DNA of 64,000 nt from Streptomyces mashuensis (GTDB lineage Bacteria > Actinomycetota > Actinomycetes > Streptomycetales > Streptomycetaceae). The number at the start of each line of letters is the position of its first letter. The first letter of the stretch is position 1. The translations under genes and the position numbers were made by a program. The DNA is taken from contig NZ_BNBD01000005.1 in assembly GCF_014654785.1 (NCBI RefSeq), positions 62,001 to 126,000 on the forward strand, read 5' to 3'. The notes beneath the pieces are model-generated. The model saw only the letters and a list, made by a program, of their open reading frames with translations. It was not told the DNA's origin and did no database searches. This document shows, piece by piece, positions 25,982-35,614 of the stretch.

Positions 25982-28306
25982 TCACGAGGCCGACGGTCCA
26001 CGCCGGCGCCTCCGCGCGTCGATGAGCATCTCCTGCACGTTCCGCAGCGGCCGCCCGTCGGCGTCGGTGGCGTGCCGCGTCCAGTTGCCGTCGGGGCCCA
26101 GGTGCCAGGAGGCGGTGCTGTCCGAGACGCCGACCTCCAGCAGCCGGCTGAGCGAGGCCCGGTGGGCCGGGTCGGTGACGCGGACGAGCGTCTCGATGCG
26201 CCGGTCGAGGTTGCGGTGCATCAGGTCGGAGCTGCCCAGCCACACTTCGGGCTCGCCGCCGTTGCCGAAGCAGAAGACGCGCGAGTGCTCCAGGAAGCGG
26301 CCGAGGACGCTGCGCACGCGGATGTTCTCCGACAGCCCGGCGACGCCCGGCCGCACGGCGCAGATGCCGCGCACCCAGATGTCCACCGGCACGCCCGCCT
26401 GCGAGGCGCGGTACAGGGCGTCGATGACGGCCTCGTCCACGATCGCGTTGACCTTGATGCGGACGGAGGCGGGGCGGCCGGCGCGCGCGTTGGCGGCCTC
26501 CTTGGCGATGCGCGCGACGAGGCCGTCGCGCAGCGAGCGCGGGGCGACCAGCAGCCGGCGGTAGGTCTCGCGGCGCGAGTAGCCCGACAGCCGGTTGAAC
26601 AGGTCGGAGAGGTCCGCGCCGACCTGCGGGTCCGCGGTGAGCAGCCCGAAGTCCTCGTACACACGGGCCGTCTTGGGGTGGTAGTTGCCGGTGCCGACGT
26701 GCGCGTAGCGGCGCAGCGTCTCGCCCTCCTGCCGGACGACGAGCGACAGCTTGCAGTGCGTCTTGAGGCCCACCAGGCCGTACACGACGTGGCAGCCGGC
26801 CTCCTCCAGCTTCCGCGCCCACTTGATGTTGGCCTGTTCGTCGAAGCGCGCCTTGATCTCGACGAGGACGAGGACCTGCTTGCCCGACTCGGCGGCGTCT
26901 ATGAGGGCGTCGACGATGGGGGAGTCGCCGGAGGTGCGGTACAGCGTCTGCTTGATCGCCAGCACGTCGGGGTCGGCGGCGGCCTGTTCCAGGAACGCCT
27001 GCACGGACGTGGAGAACGAGTCGTACGGGTGGTGCAGCAGCACGTCGCGCTCGCGCAGCGCGGCGAAGACGTCGGGCGGCGACGCGGACTCCACCTCGGC
27101 GAGGTCGCGGTGGGTGCCGGCGACGAACTTGGGGAACTTCAGCTCGGGCCGGTCCAGGTCGGCGATGGCGTACAGCGCGGTGAGGTCCAGCGGCCCGGGC
27201 AGCGGGTACACCTCGGCGTCGGTGATCTTCAGCTCGCGGACCAGCAGGTCGAGGACGTACGGGTCGATGGTCTCCTCGACCTCCAGCCGCACCGGAGGGC
27301 CGAAGCGGCGCCGCATGAGCTCCTTCTCCAGCGCCTGGAGCAGGTTCTCCGCGTCGTCCTCCTCCACCTCCAGGTCCTCGTTGCGCGTCACCCGGAACAT
27401 GTGGTGCGCCAGCACCTCCATGCCCGGGAACAGCTCGTCGAGGTGGGCCGCGATCACGTCCTCGACGGGGACGTACCGCTGCGCCGACGCCTCCAGGAAG
27501 CGCGGCAGCAGCGGCGGCACCTTCACGCGCGCGAAGTGGTCGTGGCCGCTGACCGGGTTGCGGACGACGACCGCGAGGTTGAGGGAGAGCCCCGAGATGT
27601 ACGGGAAGGGGTGGGCCGGGTCGACGGCCAGCGGCGTCAGGACGGGGAAGATCTGCTGCCGGAAGAGGGTGAGGAGGCGGCCCTGCTCCTTCTCGGTCAG
27701 CTCGGGCCAGCGGATCAGGTGGATGCCCTCGTCGGCCAGCTCGGGCGCGACGTCCTGCTGGAAGCAGGCGGCATGCCGCGCCATGAGCTCGCGCGAGCGC
27801 GTCCAGATCAGCTCCAGCACCTCGCGCGGCTGGAGCCCGGACGCGGAGCGGGTGGCCACGCCGGTGGCGATGCGGCGCTTGAGGCCGGCCACGCGGACCA
27901 TGAAGAACTCGTCGAGGTTGCCGGCGAAGATGGCCAGGTACTTGGCGCGCTCCAGGAGCGGCGTGGCCGGGTCCTCGGCCAGTTCGAGCACGCGCTCGTT
28001 GAACGCCAGCCAGCTGCGCTCGCGGTCCAGGAAGCGGCCGCCGGGCAGCGGCTCCTCGCCGGGACCGGGGCCGGGGCCCGCGGCGGTCGCCGTGGACCGG
28101 CCCGCGGGGAAGCCGCCGCCGGTGCCGTCGACGAGCTCCTCGACGCCGTCGAGCCCGGCGAGGCTGTCGAGCCCCGCGAGGCCGTCGAGCTGCGGGACCC
28201 CCCTGAGCACGGCGGCGTTGGGCCGGTGCGCGGCGATGAAGCCCACCGCGTCGGTGCCGCCGCGGTCGCTGCCGCCGCGCTCGCTGCCGGGGGACGACTG
28301 CGTCAT
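25982..28306 (-). CDS. ppk: Polyphosphate kinase
   Basis: 774 residues. It makes polyphosphate from ATP and, in streptomycetes, can run in reverse to regenerate ATP. An N-terminal extension of about 90 residues, partly built of repeats ([19 protein letters not shown]), precedes the standard domains: [54 protein letters not shown], phospho-acceptor His517 ([13 protein letters not shown]), [10 protein letters not shown] and the C-terminal LDRRIE. ATG 28306 has GAAGG upstream; the frame extends 51 codons further but without RBS. A PHO-box-like sequence lies about 170 bases upstream. First gene of the ppk-CHAD-nudix operon. Confidence 0.95.
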   Translation of the reverse strand: MTQSSPGSERGGSDRGGTDAVGFIAAHRPNAAVLRGVPQLDGLAGLDSLAGLDGVEELVDGTGGGFPAGRSTATAAGPGPGPGEEPLPGGRFLDRERSWLAFNERVLELAEDPATPLLERAKYLAIFAGNLDEFFMVRVAGLKRRIATGVATRSASGLQPREVLELIWTRSRELMARHAACFQQDVAPELADEGIHLIRWPELTEKEQGRLLTLFRQQIFPVLTPLAVDPAHPFPYISGLSLNLAVVVRNPVSGHDHFARVKVPPLLPRFLEASAQRYVPVEDVIAAHLDELFPGMEVLAHHMFRVTRNEDLEVEEDDAENLLQALEKELMRRRFGPPVRLEVEETIDPYVLDLLVRELKITDAEVYPLPGPLDLTALYAIADLDRPELKFPKFVAGTHRDLAEVESASPPDVFAALRERDVLLHHPYDSFSTSVQAFLEQAAADPDVLAIKQTLYRTSGDSPIVDALIDAAESGKQVLVLVEIKARFDEQANIKWARKLEEAGCHVVYGLVGLKTHCKLSLVVRQEGETLRRYAHVGTGNYHPKTARVYEDFGLLTADPQVGADLSDLFNRLSGYSRRETYRRLLVAPRSLRDGLVARIAKEAANARAGRPASVRIKVNAIVDEAVIDALYRASQAGVPVDIWVRGICAVRPGVAGLSENIRVRSVLGRFLEHSRVFCFGNGGEPEVWLGSSDLMHRNLDRRIETLVRVTDPAHRASLSRLLEVGVSDSTASWHLGPDGNWTRHATDADGRPLRNVQEMLIDARRRRRGPSAS

Positions 28307-28476
28307 ACCTTCATTGTTCCGCGCCGCACGCCGGACAGGCGCGCCGGACGCGTCGGAGGCCGCCGGGGACGGGTCCGCGGACGGCTCCGTGGCCGGATCC
28401 GGGGCCTCCGGGGCGGCGCGGAGGCGTCGTACGGGGGTTCGGGGCGCGGCGGGCTGCATTCCGCAAGACTCGCAAC

Positions 28477-28509
28477 CGCGGTTGAATCACAAGTAACAAC
28501 GACATGACC
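28477..28509 (-). promoter_or_regulatory. PHO-box-like triple 11-mer upstream of ppk
   Basis: On the minus strand three consecutive 11-base units read GGTCATGTCGT, TGTTACTTGTG and ATTCAACCGCG. Each has T-(C/T)-A at positions 3-5, the repeat spacing of PhoP-binding PHO boxes. In streptomycetes ppk is PhoP-controlled. The match is degenerate. Confidence 0.45.
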
Positions 28510-28553
28510 GCAAGGAAAGCAGCGCCGCGCCCGCCGTGGCGGAACGCCCGCAC

Positions 28554-29336
28554 CTATGCCGGGGCCAGCGCCTCCCAGCGCACGGTCAGCTCGCCCTGGC
28601 GCCAGCGGCGCGCGTCGTCCAGCACGGGCCAGCCGGCGGCCAGCGCGTGTGCCGTACGGATCCAGCGCTGCCGGGCGCCGAGCGCCCCGTAGGGGGCGGC
28701 CGCCGCCCACGCGCGGTCGAAGTCGCGGAGGAAGGCGTGCACCGGCTCGCCCGGCACGTTCCGGTGGATCAGCGCCTTGGGCAGCCGTTCGGCCAGGTCC
28801 GACGGCGTGTCCAGCGACGCCAGGCGCGCCGCGAACGTCACCGACCGCGGCCCGGCCGGCCCCAGCGCCACCCACACGTGGCGGCGCCCGATCTCGTCGC
28901 AGGTGCCCTCGACCAGCAGCCCGTCCGGGGCGAGCCGCGCGCACAGCCGGCCCCAGACCTCGGCGACCTGGTCCTCGTCGTACTGCCGCAGGACGTTCGC
29001 GGCGCGGATCAGCAGCGGCCGCCGGCCGCCGGGCAGCGGCACCTCGAAGCCGCCGTGCGCGAAGGTCAGCCCCTCGCGCTCGTAGGGGCGGGCCGCCGCG
29101 ACCCGCTCGGGGTCGATCTCGATGCCGACGACGCGGACGTCGCGCCGCACGCGGTGCAGCCGGGTCAGGAGTTCCACGGCTGTCCAGGGCGCGGCGCCGT
29201 AGCCCAGGTCGACGGCCAGCGGGTCGTCGGCGCGGCGCAGTGCGGCGGCGTGCGTGGCGGCGATCCAGCGGTCCATGCGGCGCAGCCGGTTGGGGTTGGT
29301 GGTGCCGCGCGTCACCGCGCCGATGGGCCGAGCCAT
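28554..29336 (-). CDS. SAM-dependent methyltransferase-like protein
   Basis: 260 residues. Class I methyltransferase pattern: motif I-like LAVDLGYGAAPWTAVELL (about 42-59), motif II VVGIEIDPERVAAA, then ANVLRQYDEDQVAEVW and LAPDGLLVEGTCDE. The substrate is unknown. ATG 29336 follows a minus-strand TACGGT (complement 29343-29348) by 6 bases, so a leaderless transcript is likely. It is divergent from mshA across 168 bases, and as I recall the same neighbour lies beside mshA in other Streptomyces. Confidence 0.85.
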   Translation of the reverse strand: MARPIGAVTRGTTNPNRLRRMDRWIAATHAAALRRADDPLAVDLGYGAAPWTAVELLTRLHRVRRDVRVVGIEIDPERVAAARPYEREGLTFAHGGFEVPLPGGRRPLLIRAANVLRQYDEDQVAEVWGRLCARLAPDGLLVEGTCDEIGRRHVWVALGPAGPRSVTFAARLASLDTPSDLAERLPKALIHRNVPGEPVHAFLRDFDRAWAAAAPYGALGARQRWIRTAHALAAGWPVLDDARRWRQGELTVRWEALAPA

Positions 29337-29504
29337 GCGCACACCGTACTGCCCGGGGCCCGGCGCGCCGGAATCGTCGCAGGTCGGGCACTCTGTAACC
29401 AGAGGTAACGTCACCGTTTGGCAAAGCGGGAAGGCCGAAGGGCCCGGTCGGTGTTGCCCCGGTGAGGCACGGACCACGACGGACGCAGACGGAGGACACG
29501 CACG

Positions 29505-30875
29505 GTGAGCCAGTACGCAGCACGGCTCGGCGCCCGCCGCGGCCGTACGCTCGGCACCCTCGGCCCCTTCCCCAAGCCCCAGCTGCGGCGCTTCGGCGCG
29601 GCCCGCCGGCCCCGCCGGGTGGCCATGCTCAGCGTCCACACCTCCCCCCTGCACCAGCCGGGCACCGGCGACGCGGGCGGGATGAACGTCTACATCGTCG
29701 AGCTGGCCCGGCGGCTGGCGGAGATCGGCATCGAGGTGGAGATCTTCACCCGGGCCACCACCGCCGCGCTGCCGCCCACCGTCGAGCTGGCGCCGGGCGT
29801 GCTCGTACGGCACGTGGACGCCGGCCCGTACGAGGGGCTGGCGAAGGAGGAGCTGCCGGCGCAGCTGTGCGCGTTCACGCACGGTGTGATGCGCGCCTGG
29901 GCCGGGCATCGCCCGGGCCACTACGACCTGGTGCACTCGCACTACTGGCTCTCCGGGCACGTCGGCTGGCTGGCCGCCGAGCGCTGGGGCGTGCCGCTGG
30001 TGCACGCCATGCACACCATGGCGAAGGTGAAGAACGCGGCGCTGGCCGAGGGCGACACGCCGGAGCCGGCGGCCCGCGTCATCGGCGAGACGCAGATCGT
30101 ACGGGCCGCGGACCGGCTGATCGCCAACACGGACGGCGAGGCCGCGGAGCTGGTGCACCACTACGACGCGGACCCGGCGCGGGTCGCCGTCGTGCACCCC
30201 GGCGTCAACCTCGACCGGTTCCGGCCCGCGGACGGGCGGGCCGCCGCCCGTGAGCGGCTGGGCCTGCCCGCGGACGCGCTGATACCCCTGTTCGCCGGCC
30301 GCATCCAGCCGCTGAAGGCGCCCGACGTGCTGTTGCGGGCCGTGGCCGAGCTGCTGGACCGGCGCCCGGACCTGCGGTCGCGGCTGGTCGTCCCGGTGGT
30401 CGGCGGGCCCAGCGGCAGCGGCCTGGCGAAGCCGGAGGGCCTGCAGAAGCTCGCGGCCCGGCTGGGCATCACGGACGTGGTGCGGTTCCGCCCGCCGGTG
30501 GGCCAGGACCGGCTCGCCGACTGGTACCGGGCCGCGTCGGTGCTCGTCATGCCTTCGCACAGCGAGTCCTTCGGGCTGGTGGCCGTCGAGGCGCAGGCGT
30601 GCGGCACGCCGGTGCTCGCGGCGGCGGTCGGCGGCCTGCCGGTGGCGGTGGCCGACGGCGTGAGCGGCTTCCTCGTCGACGGCCACGACCCGGCCGACTA
30701 CGCGGAGGTGCTGCGCCGCCTGGCCGACGAGCCGGGGCTGGCGGACCGGATGGGCGAGGCCGCGGCGCGGCACGCCCGGCGCTTCGGCTGGGACGTCGCG
30801 GCGGCGGCGACCGCCGAGGTGTACACCGCGGCGGTCGGCGAGCGGCGCTCTCGCCTACGCTCGGCACATGGCTGA
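29505..30875 (+). CDS. mshA: MshA, first glycosyltransferase of mycothiol synthesis
   Basis: 456-residue GT-B glycosyltransferase that joins GlcNAc from UDP-GlcNAc to inositol 1-phosphate. It shows the MshA signature [20 protein letters not shown] (about 45-64), the N-terminal VHSHYWLSG motif, nucleotide-sugar-binding [10 protein letters not shown] and the E-x7-E type block [21 protein letters not shown] basic 40-residue N-terminal extension precedes the fold. It overlaps the next gene by 8 bases. With mshD in the same window, it shows that the organism makes mycothiol. Confidence 0.95.
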   Translation: MSQYAARLGARRGRTLGTLGPFPKPQLRRFGAARRPRRVAMLSVHTSPLHQPGTGDAGGMNVYIVELARRLAEIGIEVEIFTRATTAALPPTVELAPGVLVRHVDAGPYEGLAKEELPAQLCAFTHGVMRAWAGHRPGHYDLVHSHYWLSGHVGWLAAERWGVPLVHAMHTMAKVKNAALAEGDTPEPAARVIGETQIVRAADRLIANTDGEAAELVHHYDADPARVAVVHPGVNLDRFRPADGRAAARERLGLPADALIPLFAGRIQPLKAPDVLLRAVAELLDRRPDLRSRLVVPVVGGPSGSGLAKPEGLQKLAARLGITDVVRFRPPVGQDRLADWYRAASVLVMPSHSESFGLVAVEAQACGTPVLAAAVGGLPVAVADGVSGFLVDGHDPADYAEVLRRLADEPGLADRMGEAAARHARRFGWDVAAAATAEVYTAAVGERRSRLRSAHG

Positions 30876-31356
30876 GTTGATCGAGAAGGCGCTCCGCGAC
30901 GCGGGACTGACCTGGGAGAGCCCCTCCGAGGGCACGTACGTGGTGACGCTCCCGGGCACCCGCAAGCTGTCGACGACGGTCTCGCTGGTCGTCGGCAACC
31001 ACTCGTTGTCCGTGAACGCCTTCGTCGTCCGCCGCCCGGACGAGAACCACGAGGCGGTCTACCGCTGGCTCCTGGAGCGCAACACGCGCCTGTACGGGGT
31101 GGCGTACGCGGTGGACCGGCTGGGCGACATCTACCTGGTGGGCCGGCTGCCGCTGGCGGCGGTGACGGCGGAGGAGATCGACCGCATCCTGGGCGTGATC
31201 CTGGAGAACGCGGACGGCAGCTTCAACACGCTGCTGGAGATGGGCTTCGCGGAGTCGATCCGCAAGGAGTACGCGTGGCGGGTGGCGCGGGGCGAGTCGA
31301 CCCGCAACCTGGAGGCGTTCAGCCGCATCACCAAGGAAAGCCCCTCCGGAGATTGA
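30868..31356 (+). CDS. YbjN-domain protein
   Basis: 162 residues with the YbjN/type III chaperone-like fold: alternating strands [28 protein letters not shown] and a helical end ([20 protein letters not shown]). The biochemical role is unknown. In actinobacteria the gene regularly follows mshA. ATG 30868 overlaps the end of mshA, and TACGCT (30856-30861) sits 6 bases before it, so besides read-through from mshA it may have its own leaderless transcript. Confidence 0.88.
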   Translation: MAELIEKALRDAGLTWESPSEGTYVVTLPGTRKLSTTVSLVVGNHSLSVNAFVVRRPDENHEAVYRWLLERNTRLYGVAYAVDRLGDIYLVGRLPLAAVTAEEIDRILGVILENADGSFNTLLEMGFAESIRKEYAWRVARGESTRNLEAFSRITKESPSGD

Positions 31357-31368
31357 GGCGCGGGGGCC

Positions 31369-31385
31369 CGGGGGCGGAGCCCCCG
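31369..31385. terminator. Bidirectional terminator between the YbjN and MFS genes
   Basis: Hairpin CGGGGGC (31369-31375), loop GGA, GCCCCCG (31379-31385), followed by GAAACCCC. It lies between convergent genes. GGGGGCGGAGCCCCC is a very common Streptomyces terminator motif. Confidence 0.65.
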
Positions 31386-31400
31386 AAACCCCGCTGCCGG

Positions 31401-32681
31401 TCAGGTCGCGGCCTGCTCCGCCTCGCGTACCTCGTCGGCCGCGGGGGCCGCATCCTTGGCCGGCCCGTGGTCGGACGACGGCAACCCCCGCATCAGCGCC
31501 CAGTACCCCAGCGCAGCAATCGTGCCCACGACCGCGCAGCCGCCCCACAGCGCGTCGGAACCGAAGGTGTCGATCACCGCGCCGCCGGCGAGGGGTGCGA
31601 CGAGCGCGGCCACGGACCAGGACATGCTGTACATGCCCTGGTAGCGGCCGCGGCCGGTGACCGGGGACAGCCGTACGACCAGGCCCATCTGGGTCGGCGA
31701 GTTGACGATCTCGGCGAGGGTCCAGACGGCGATGGAGAGCGCGTAGCCGCCGAGCGAGCCGGCGAAGGCGGTGAGCCCGAAGCCGTAGCCGGCCAGCAGT
31801 GCCGAGACGACGAGCAGCATGCGCGGGTCGCGGTGCTCGATGAAGCGGGTGACGGGCAGTTGGAGGGCCATGATCAGGACGCCGTTGACGGCGATGACCA
31901 TGCCGTAGTCGCTGCTGCTCCAGCCGGCCTCGCCCATGGCGACGGGCAGTGCGGTGGCGTGCTGCATGAAGATCAGCGCCATGAGGAAGGACAGGCCGAC
32001 GACGGCCATGAAGCGGCCGTCGCGCAGGACGGTGCCCATGCTGACGTCCGGCTCGCCGGCGGCGCCCGCGTCCGGCTCGGGACGGCTCTCGCGGATCTTC
32101 ACGAAGACGAGGACGGCGCACAGGAGGGTGAGCGCGGCCTCGCCGAAGAAGCCGATCAGGTAGCTGTAGCGGGCGACGGCGCCGGCCGCGACGGCGGAGA
32201 CGGCGAAGCCGAGGTTGATGGCCCAGTAGTTGATGGCGAAGGCCCGCACCCGGTCCTCGGGGCGCACGATGTCGGCCATCATGGCCTGCACGGCGGGGCG
32301 CGAGGCGTTGCTGCTCATGCCGACGAGGAAGGCGACGGCGGCGATGGCGACGGGGTGCTGTACGAGGCCGAGCACGGCGACGCTGGCGGCGGTGGCCAGC
32401 TGGGCGATGAGCAGGGTGGGGCGGCGGCCGAGGCGGTCGGCCATCACGCCGGCGCCGATGGAGGAGACGACGCCGCCCAGTCCGTGCAGGGCCGCGACGA
32501 GGCCGGCGAAGGAGGCGGAGTAGCCGCGGTCGACGGTGAGGTAGAGGGCGAGGAAGACGGAGACGAAGCCGCCCATCCGGTTGATGAGGGTGGAGGTCCA
32601 CAGCCACCAGAAGGCCCGCGGCAACCCGCCGATGCTCCGTCGGGCGGCCTGGAGCAACCCTGCTGCGGATGGTGTGGACAT
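31401..32681 (-). CDS. MFS transporter
   Basis: 426 residues with about 12 helices. The MFS motif between helices 2 and 3 is visible ([13 protein letters not shown]). The N-terminal [20 protein letters not shown] leads into helix 1, and the C-terminus is acidic/Ala-rich. It resembles drug:H+ antiporter-1 type efflux pumps. ATG 32681 is chosen; a longer frame to 32759 lacks an RBS and would overlap the promoter palindrome. The substrate is unknown. It is divergent from gpmA. Confidence 0.9.
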   Translation of the reverse strand: MSTPSAAGLLQAARRSIGGLPRAFWWLWTSTLINRMGGFVSVFLALYLTVDRGYSASFAGLVAALHGLGGVVSSIGAGVMADRLGRRPTLLIAQLATAASVAVLGLVQHPVAIAAVAFLVGMSSNASRPAVQAMMADIVRPEDRVRAFAINYWAINLGFAVSAVAAGAVARYSYLIGFFGEAALTLLCAVLVFVKIRESRPEPDAGAAGEPDVSMGTVLRDGRFMAVVGLSFLMALIFMQHATALPVAMGEAGWSSSDYGMVIAVNGVLIMALQLPVTRFIEHRDPRMLLVVSALLAGYGFGLTAFAGSLGGYALSIAVWTLAEIVNSPTQMGLVVRLSPVTGRGRYQGMYSMSWSVAALVAPLAGGAVIDTFGSDALWGGCAVVGTIAALGYWALMRGLPSSDHGPAKDAAPAADEVREAEQAAT

Positions 32682-32700
32682 GGCGCGACAACCCCCGAGT

Positions 32701-32733
32701 GGTAAGTGGTGCTCTACGTACTCGCAACTTACC
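32701..32733. promoter_or_regulatory. Palindrome upstream of the MFS gene
   Basis: Arms GGTAAGT (32701-32707) and ACTTACC (32727-32733) surround the symmetric TACGTA (32715-32720). It lies 20 bases upstream of the MFS start and looks like a repressor operator. No regulator gene is adjacent. Confidence 0.4.
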
Positions 32734-32824
32734 GACTTCGTCGTGTCCACGCCATTCAATTGACGGTTCGCGTCAATTGTCCCCGGGCGGCGGCGCGCCC
32801 CGCACGTCGATTACGCTCGTGGTC

Positions 32825-33586
32825 ATGGCCGACGCACCGTACAAGCTGATCCTCCTCCGCCACGGCGAGAGCGAATGGAACGCGAAGAACCTGTTCACCG
32901 GCTGGGTGGACGTCAACCTCAACGAGAAGGGCGAGAAGGAGGCGCTCCGGGGCGGTGAGCTGCTCAAGGACGCCGGCCTGCTCCCGGACGTGGTCCACAC
33001 GTCCCTCCAGAAGCGCGCCATCCGCACCGCGCAGATCGCCCTCGAGGCCGCCGACCGGCACTGGATCCCCGTCCACCGCTCGTGGCGGCTGAACGAGCGC
33101 CACTACGGCGCCCTCCAGGGCAAGGACAAGGCCCAGACCCTGGCCGAGTTCGGCGAGGAGCAGTTCATGCTCTGGCGCCGCTCGTACGACACCCCGCCGC
33201 CGGCCCTCGAGGACGGCACCGAGTTCTCGCAGAGCGACGACCCGCGCTACGCCTCGATCCCGAGTGAGCTGCGCCCGCGCACCGAGTGCCTCAAGGACGT
33301 CGTCGTCCGCATGCTGCCGTACTGGTACGACGGCATCGTCCCGGACCTGCTGGCCGGCCGCACCGTCCTGGTCGCCGCCCACGGCAACAGCCTGCGCGCC
33401 CTGGTCAAGCACCTCGACGGCATCTCCGACGCCGACATCGCCGGCCTGAACATCCCCACCGGCATCCCGCTCCACTACGAGCTCGACGCCGACTTCAACC
33501 CGGTCACCCCGGGCGGCCGCTACCTCGACCCGGAGGCCGCCAAGGCCGCCATCGAGGCCGTGAAGAACCAGGGCAAGAAGAAGTAA
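32825..33586 (+). CDS. gpmA: 2,3-bisphosphoglycerate-dependent phosphoglycerate mutase
   Basis: 253-residue glycolytic enzyme interconverting 3- and 2-phosphoglycerate through a phospho-His. It has the motif [10 protein letters not shown] (catalytic His at about 12), the second catalytic His in [11 protein letters not shown], and [13 protein letters not shown]. Length matches the family. ATG 32825 follows TACGCT (32812-32817) by 7 bases and has no Shine-Dalgarno: probably leaderless. The frame extends upstream without homology. Confidence 0.96.
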   Translation: MADAPYKLILLRHGESEWNAKNLFTGWVDVNLNEKGEKEALRGGELLKDAGLLPDVVHTSLQKRAIRTAQIALEAADRHWIPVHRSWRLNERHYGALQGKDKAQTLAEFGEEQFMLWRRSYDTPPPALEDGTEFSQSDDPRYASIPSELRPRTECLKDVVVRMLPYWYDGIVPDLLAGRTVLVAAHGNSLRALVKHLDGISDADIAGLNIPTGIPLHYELDADFNPVTPGGRYLDPEAAKAAIEAVKNQGKKK

Positions 33587-33646
33587 CCCCTCCTTCTATG
33601 TCCTGCCTCACTGCGGGCAGTGCCGGGGGCGGCGTACGAACGGGTG

Positions 33647-34450
33647 GTGATCAAGAACCAGCTCATCACCGTCATCACGGCCGTGCACGCTCCCGGCGCG
33701 CACTACCTGCCCCAGGCGTACGCGTCGCTCACCGAACAGAAGCTGCCCGACGGGTGGGACTGGGAATGGGTGGTGCAGGAGGACGGTCAGTCCGGTGATG
33801 TCGTGCCGCACCTGCCGGACGACCCGCGCATCAGCTTCGGGCAGGGCCGGCCGGGGCGGGCGGGCATGGCGCGGACCATGGGGCTCGCGCGGGCCCGTGG
33901 TGAGGTGGTCCGGGTGCTCGACGCCGACGACGTCCTCACGCCCGGGGCGCTGGCCCGGGACCTGTCCGTGTTCCTGGACCACCCCGAGGTGGGGTGGACG
34001 ACCTGCCGCGCCCTCGACCTCCTGCCCGACGGGTCGACCGTCGGGTTCGACCAGGACCCCGCGGACGGGCCCATAGCGCGCGGGGACGTGCTGCGGCACT
34101 GGAAGGCGCACGGCCACCGGGCGCAGGTCCACCCCGCGACGCTCTGCGTCCGCCGTCACCTGCTGACCGCGCTCGGCGGGTGGATGGCGTTGCCCGCCTC
34201 CGAGGACACCGGGCTGCTGCTGGCGCTGAACGCCGTCGCCACCGGGTGGTTCACCGCCGAGACGGGCCTGCTCTACCGCAAGTGGCCCGGACAGGTCACC
34301 GGCCAGGCCGCCCACGTGGACGAGACCGAACGCGCCGCCCGCATGGCCGTGGTCGAGGCCAGGGCCCGGGCCCTCGCCGGCCTCGGCTGGGAGTGGCCGG
34401 AACCGGAGCCCGCCGGCCTCGGGTTGGCGTACGCGGGCGCGACGGGCTGA
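33647..34450 (+). CDS. Family 2 glycosyltransferase
   Basis: 267 residues. GT-A fold with ITVITAVHAPGAHYLPQAY at the start, a VVQEDGQSGD strand, metal-binding VLDADDVLTPGAL and a late SEDTGLLLAL block. It transfers a sugar to an unknown acceptor; a cell-surface glycan is plausible. The start is uncertain: GTG 33647 or 33644 matches the family's usual IKNxLITVI opening, while GTG 33620 would add nine residues. It is followed by a strong hairpin. In the same direction as gpmA but 60 bases apart. Confidence 0.85.
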   Translation: MIKNQLITVITAVHAPGAHYLPQAYASLTEQKLPDGWDWEWVVQEDGQSGDVVPHLPDDPRISFGQGRPGRAGMARTMGLARARGEVVRVLDADDVLTPGALARDLSVFLDHPEVGWTTCRALDLLPDGSTVGFDQDPADGPIARGDVLRHWKAHGHRAQVHPATLCVRRHLLTALGGWMALPASEDTGLLLALNAVATGWFTAETGLLYRKWPGQVTGQAAHVDETERAARMAVVEARARALAGLGWEWPEPEPAGLGLAYAGATG

Positions 34451-34466
34451 TGACCGCGCAAGGGAA

Positions 34467-34500
34467 GGGCCCCCGGCCGGCGTGTGCCGGCCGGGGGCCC
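34467..34500. terminator. Strong bidirectional terminator
   Basis: Perfect 14-bp stem GGGCCCCCGGCCGG (34467-34480), 6-base loop, CCGGCCGGGGGCCC (34487-34500), followed by TTCT. It serves the glycosyltransferase and, on the other strand, the small Cys-rich peptide gene. Confidence 0.8.
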
Positions 34501-34527
34501 TTCTCCGCGAGTGACATGGGTGAGGTG

Positions 34528-34611
34528 TCAGCTGCAGCTGCCGCCACACTGGCAGGAGCCGCCGTTCTGGCAGCCGCACGAGCACCCGGGACCACACTGA
34601 CAGCCGCTCAT
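34528..34611 (-). CDS. 27-residue metallothionein-like Cys-rich peptide
   Basis: A very short gene: ATG at 34611, TGA at 34528, with a near-consensus GAGGAGG 7 bases upstream. The peptide begins MSGCQCGPGCSCGCQ and ends CQCGGSCS. It has 8 Cys in 27 residues (positions 4, 6, 10, 12, 14, 20, 22, 26) spaced as C-x-C and C-x-C-x-C, plus Gly, Ser and Gln. That composition is a metallothionein pattern, fit to bind Zn, Cu or Cd. The mRNA would end at the strong hairpin at 34467-34500. The strong RBS, the terminator and the biased composition support it being real; no named family is claimed. Confidence 0.8.
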   Translation of the reverse strand: MSGCQCGPGCSCGCQNGGSCQCGGSCS

Positions 34612-34733
34612 CGGATTCCTCCTCGCGAAGGGGTCTGCCTTCCACCCCAGTCAAAAGGCGGCCCGGTACGCCCGTCAATGGTTCGTACGGGCACCTGTCC
34701 GGGCGCACCGAGGGCGCATGGGAGCACAGTGGG

Positions 34734-35408
34734 TCACTGGCCCGCTTCCGGAGCGCCCTGCAGTTCGTCGGCGTGCTCGCCCGTCACGAGGTAGACGACG
34801 CGCTTGGCCACCGACACCGCGTGGTCGGCGAAGCGCTCGTAGTACCGGCCCAGCAGCGTCACGTCGACGGCCGTCTCGATGCCGTGCCGCCAGCGGTCGT
34901 CCATCAGATGCTGGAAGAGCGTGCGGTGCAGCAGGTCCATCGCATCGTCGTCGTGCTCCAACTGCATCGCCAGGTCCACGTCCTTGGTGATGATCACCTC
35001 GGCCGCCTTGGCCATCAGCCGCTGCGCGAGCTGCCCCATCTCCAGCACCGTCGCGTGCAGGTCGCCCGGGACCGCCGACTCCGGGAAGCGCAGCCGGGCC
35101 AGCTTGGCCACGTGCTGGGCCAGGTCGCCCGAGCGCTCCAGGTCCGCGCTCATCCGCAGCGACGTCACCACGATGCGCAGGTCCGTCGCCACCGGCTGCT
35201 GCCGCGCCAGCAGGCTGATCGCCCGCGCCTCCAGGTCCCGCTGGAGGTCGTCGACCTTGGCGTCGGCGGCGATCACCGACTCCGCCAGCTTCAGGTCCGC
35301 GTCCAGGATCGCCGTGGTGGCGCGCCCGATCGCGGAGCCGACCAGCCGGGCCATCTCGACCAGGCCCTCGCCGATCGAGTCCAGCTCCTCGTGGTACGCG
35401 TCCCGCAT
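34734..35408 (-). CDS. phoU: Phosphate regulator PhoU
   Basis: 224 residues, two repeats of the PhoU helical bundle with the metal-binding-type motifs ARQQPVATDLRIVVTSLRMS and YYERFADHAVSVAKRVVYL. PhoU restrains PhoR-PhoP signalling and modulates phosphate transport. ATG 35408 begins MRDAYHEELDSI, the family's normal start; the open frame reaches 35603 but crosses the PHO box. It is divergent from phoR-phoP across 206 bases, the arrangement known from S. coelicolor (SCO4228-4230). Confidence 0.96.
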   Translation of the reverse strand: MRDAYHEELDSIGEGLVEMARLVGSAIGRATTAILDADLKLAESVIAADAKVDDLQRDLEARAISLLARQQPVATDLRIVVTSLRMSADLERSGDLAQHVAKLARLRFPESAVPGDLHATVLEMGQLAQRLMAKAAEVIITKDVDLAMQLEHDDDAMDLLHRTLFQHLMDDRWRHGIETAVDVTLLGRYYERFADHAVSVAKRVVYLVTGEHADELQGAPEAGQ

Positions 35409-35508
35409 GTCCTGTCTCTTCTCTTCCGGTTCCTGTACGGCTCCCGCCCCGGTCCGATACCCCGGGCACGCTGCCACCATCCGGCCGGTACGCGACGGCC
35501 GCCGACCC

Positions 35509-35541
35509 CCGCGGTGAACCACCGCCGTCCTGAAGGTGAAC
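35509..35541. promoter_or_regulatory. PHO box between phoU and phoR
   Basis: On the minus strand three 11-base units read GTTCACCTTCA (35541-35531), GGACGGCGGTG and GTTCACCGCGG (35519-35509). Two exact GTTCACC heptamers are therefore 22 bases apart, the PhoP direct-repeat pattern. The location allows PhoP to control both phoU and its own operon. Confidence 0.85.
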
Positions 35542-35602
35542 TCTCGGCAACGGGTGTTCGGGGTGTCCCCCATTGGGCTGTGGAGGACCCGTGGAGCACG
35601 CA

Positions 35603-35608
35603 TAACCT
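35603..35608 (+). promoter_or_regulatory. -10 hexamer of the leaderless phoR-phoP transcript
   Basis: TAACCT ends 6 bases before the ATG at 35615 and there is no usable Shine-Dalgarno. The phoRP transcript of S. coelicolor is, as I recall, leaderless. Confidence 0.6.
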
Positions 35609-35614
35609 GGAGAC

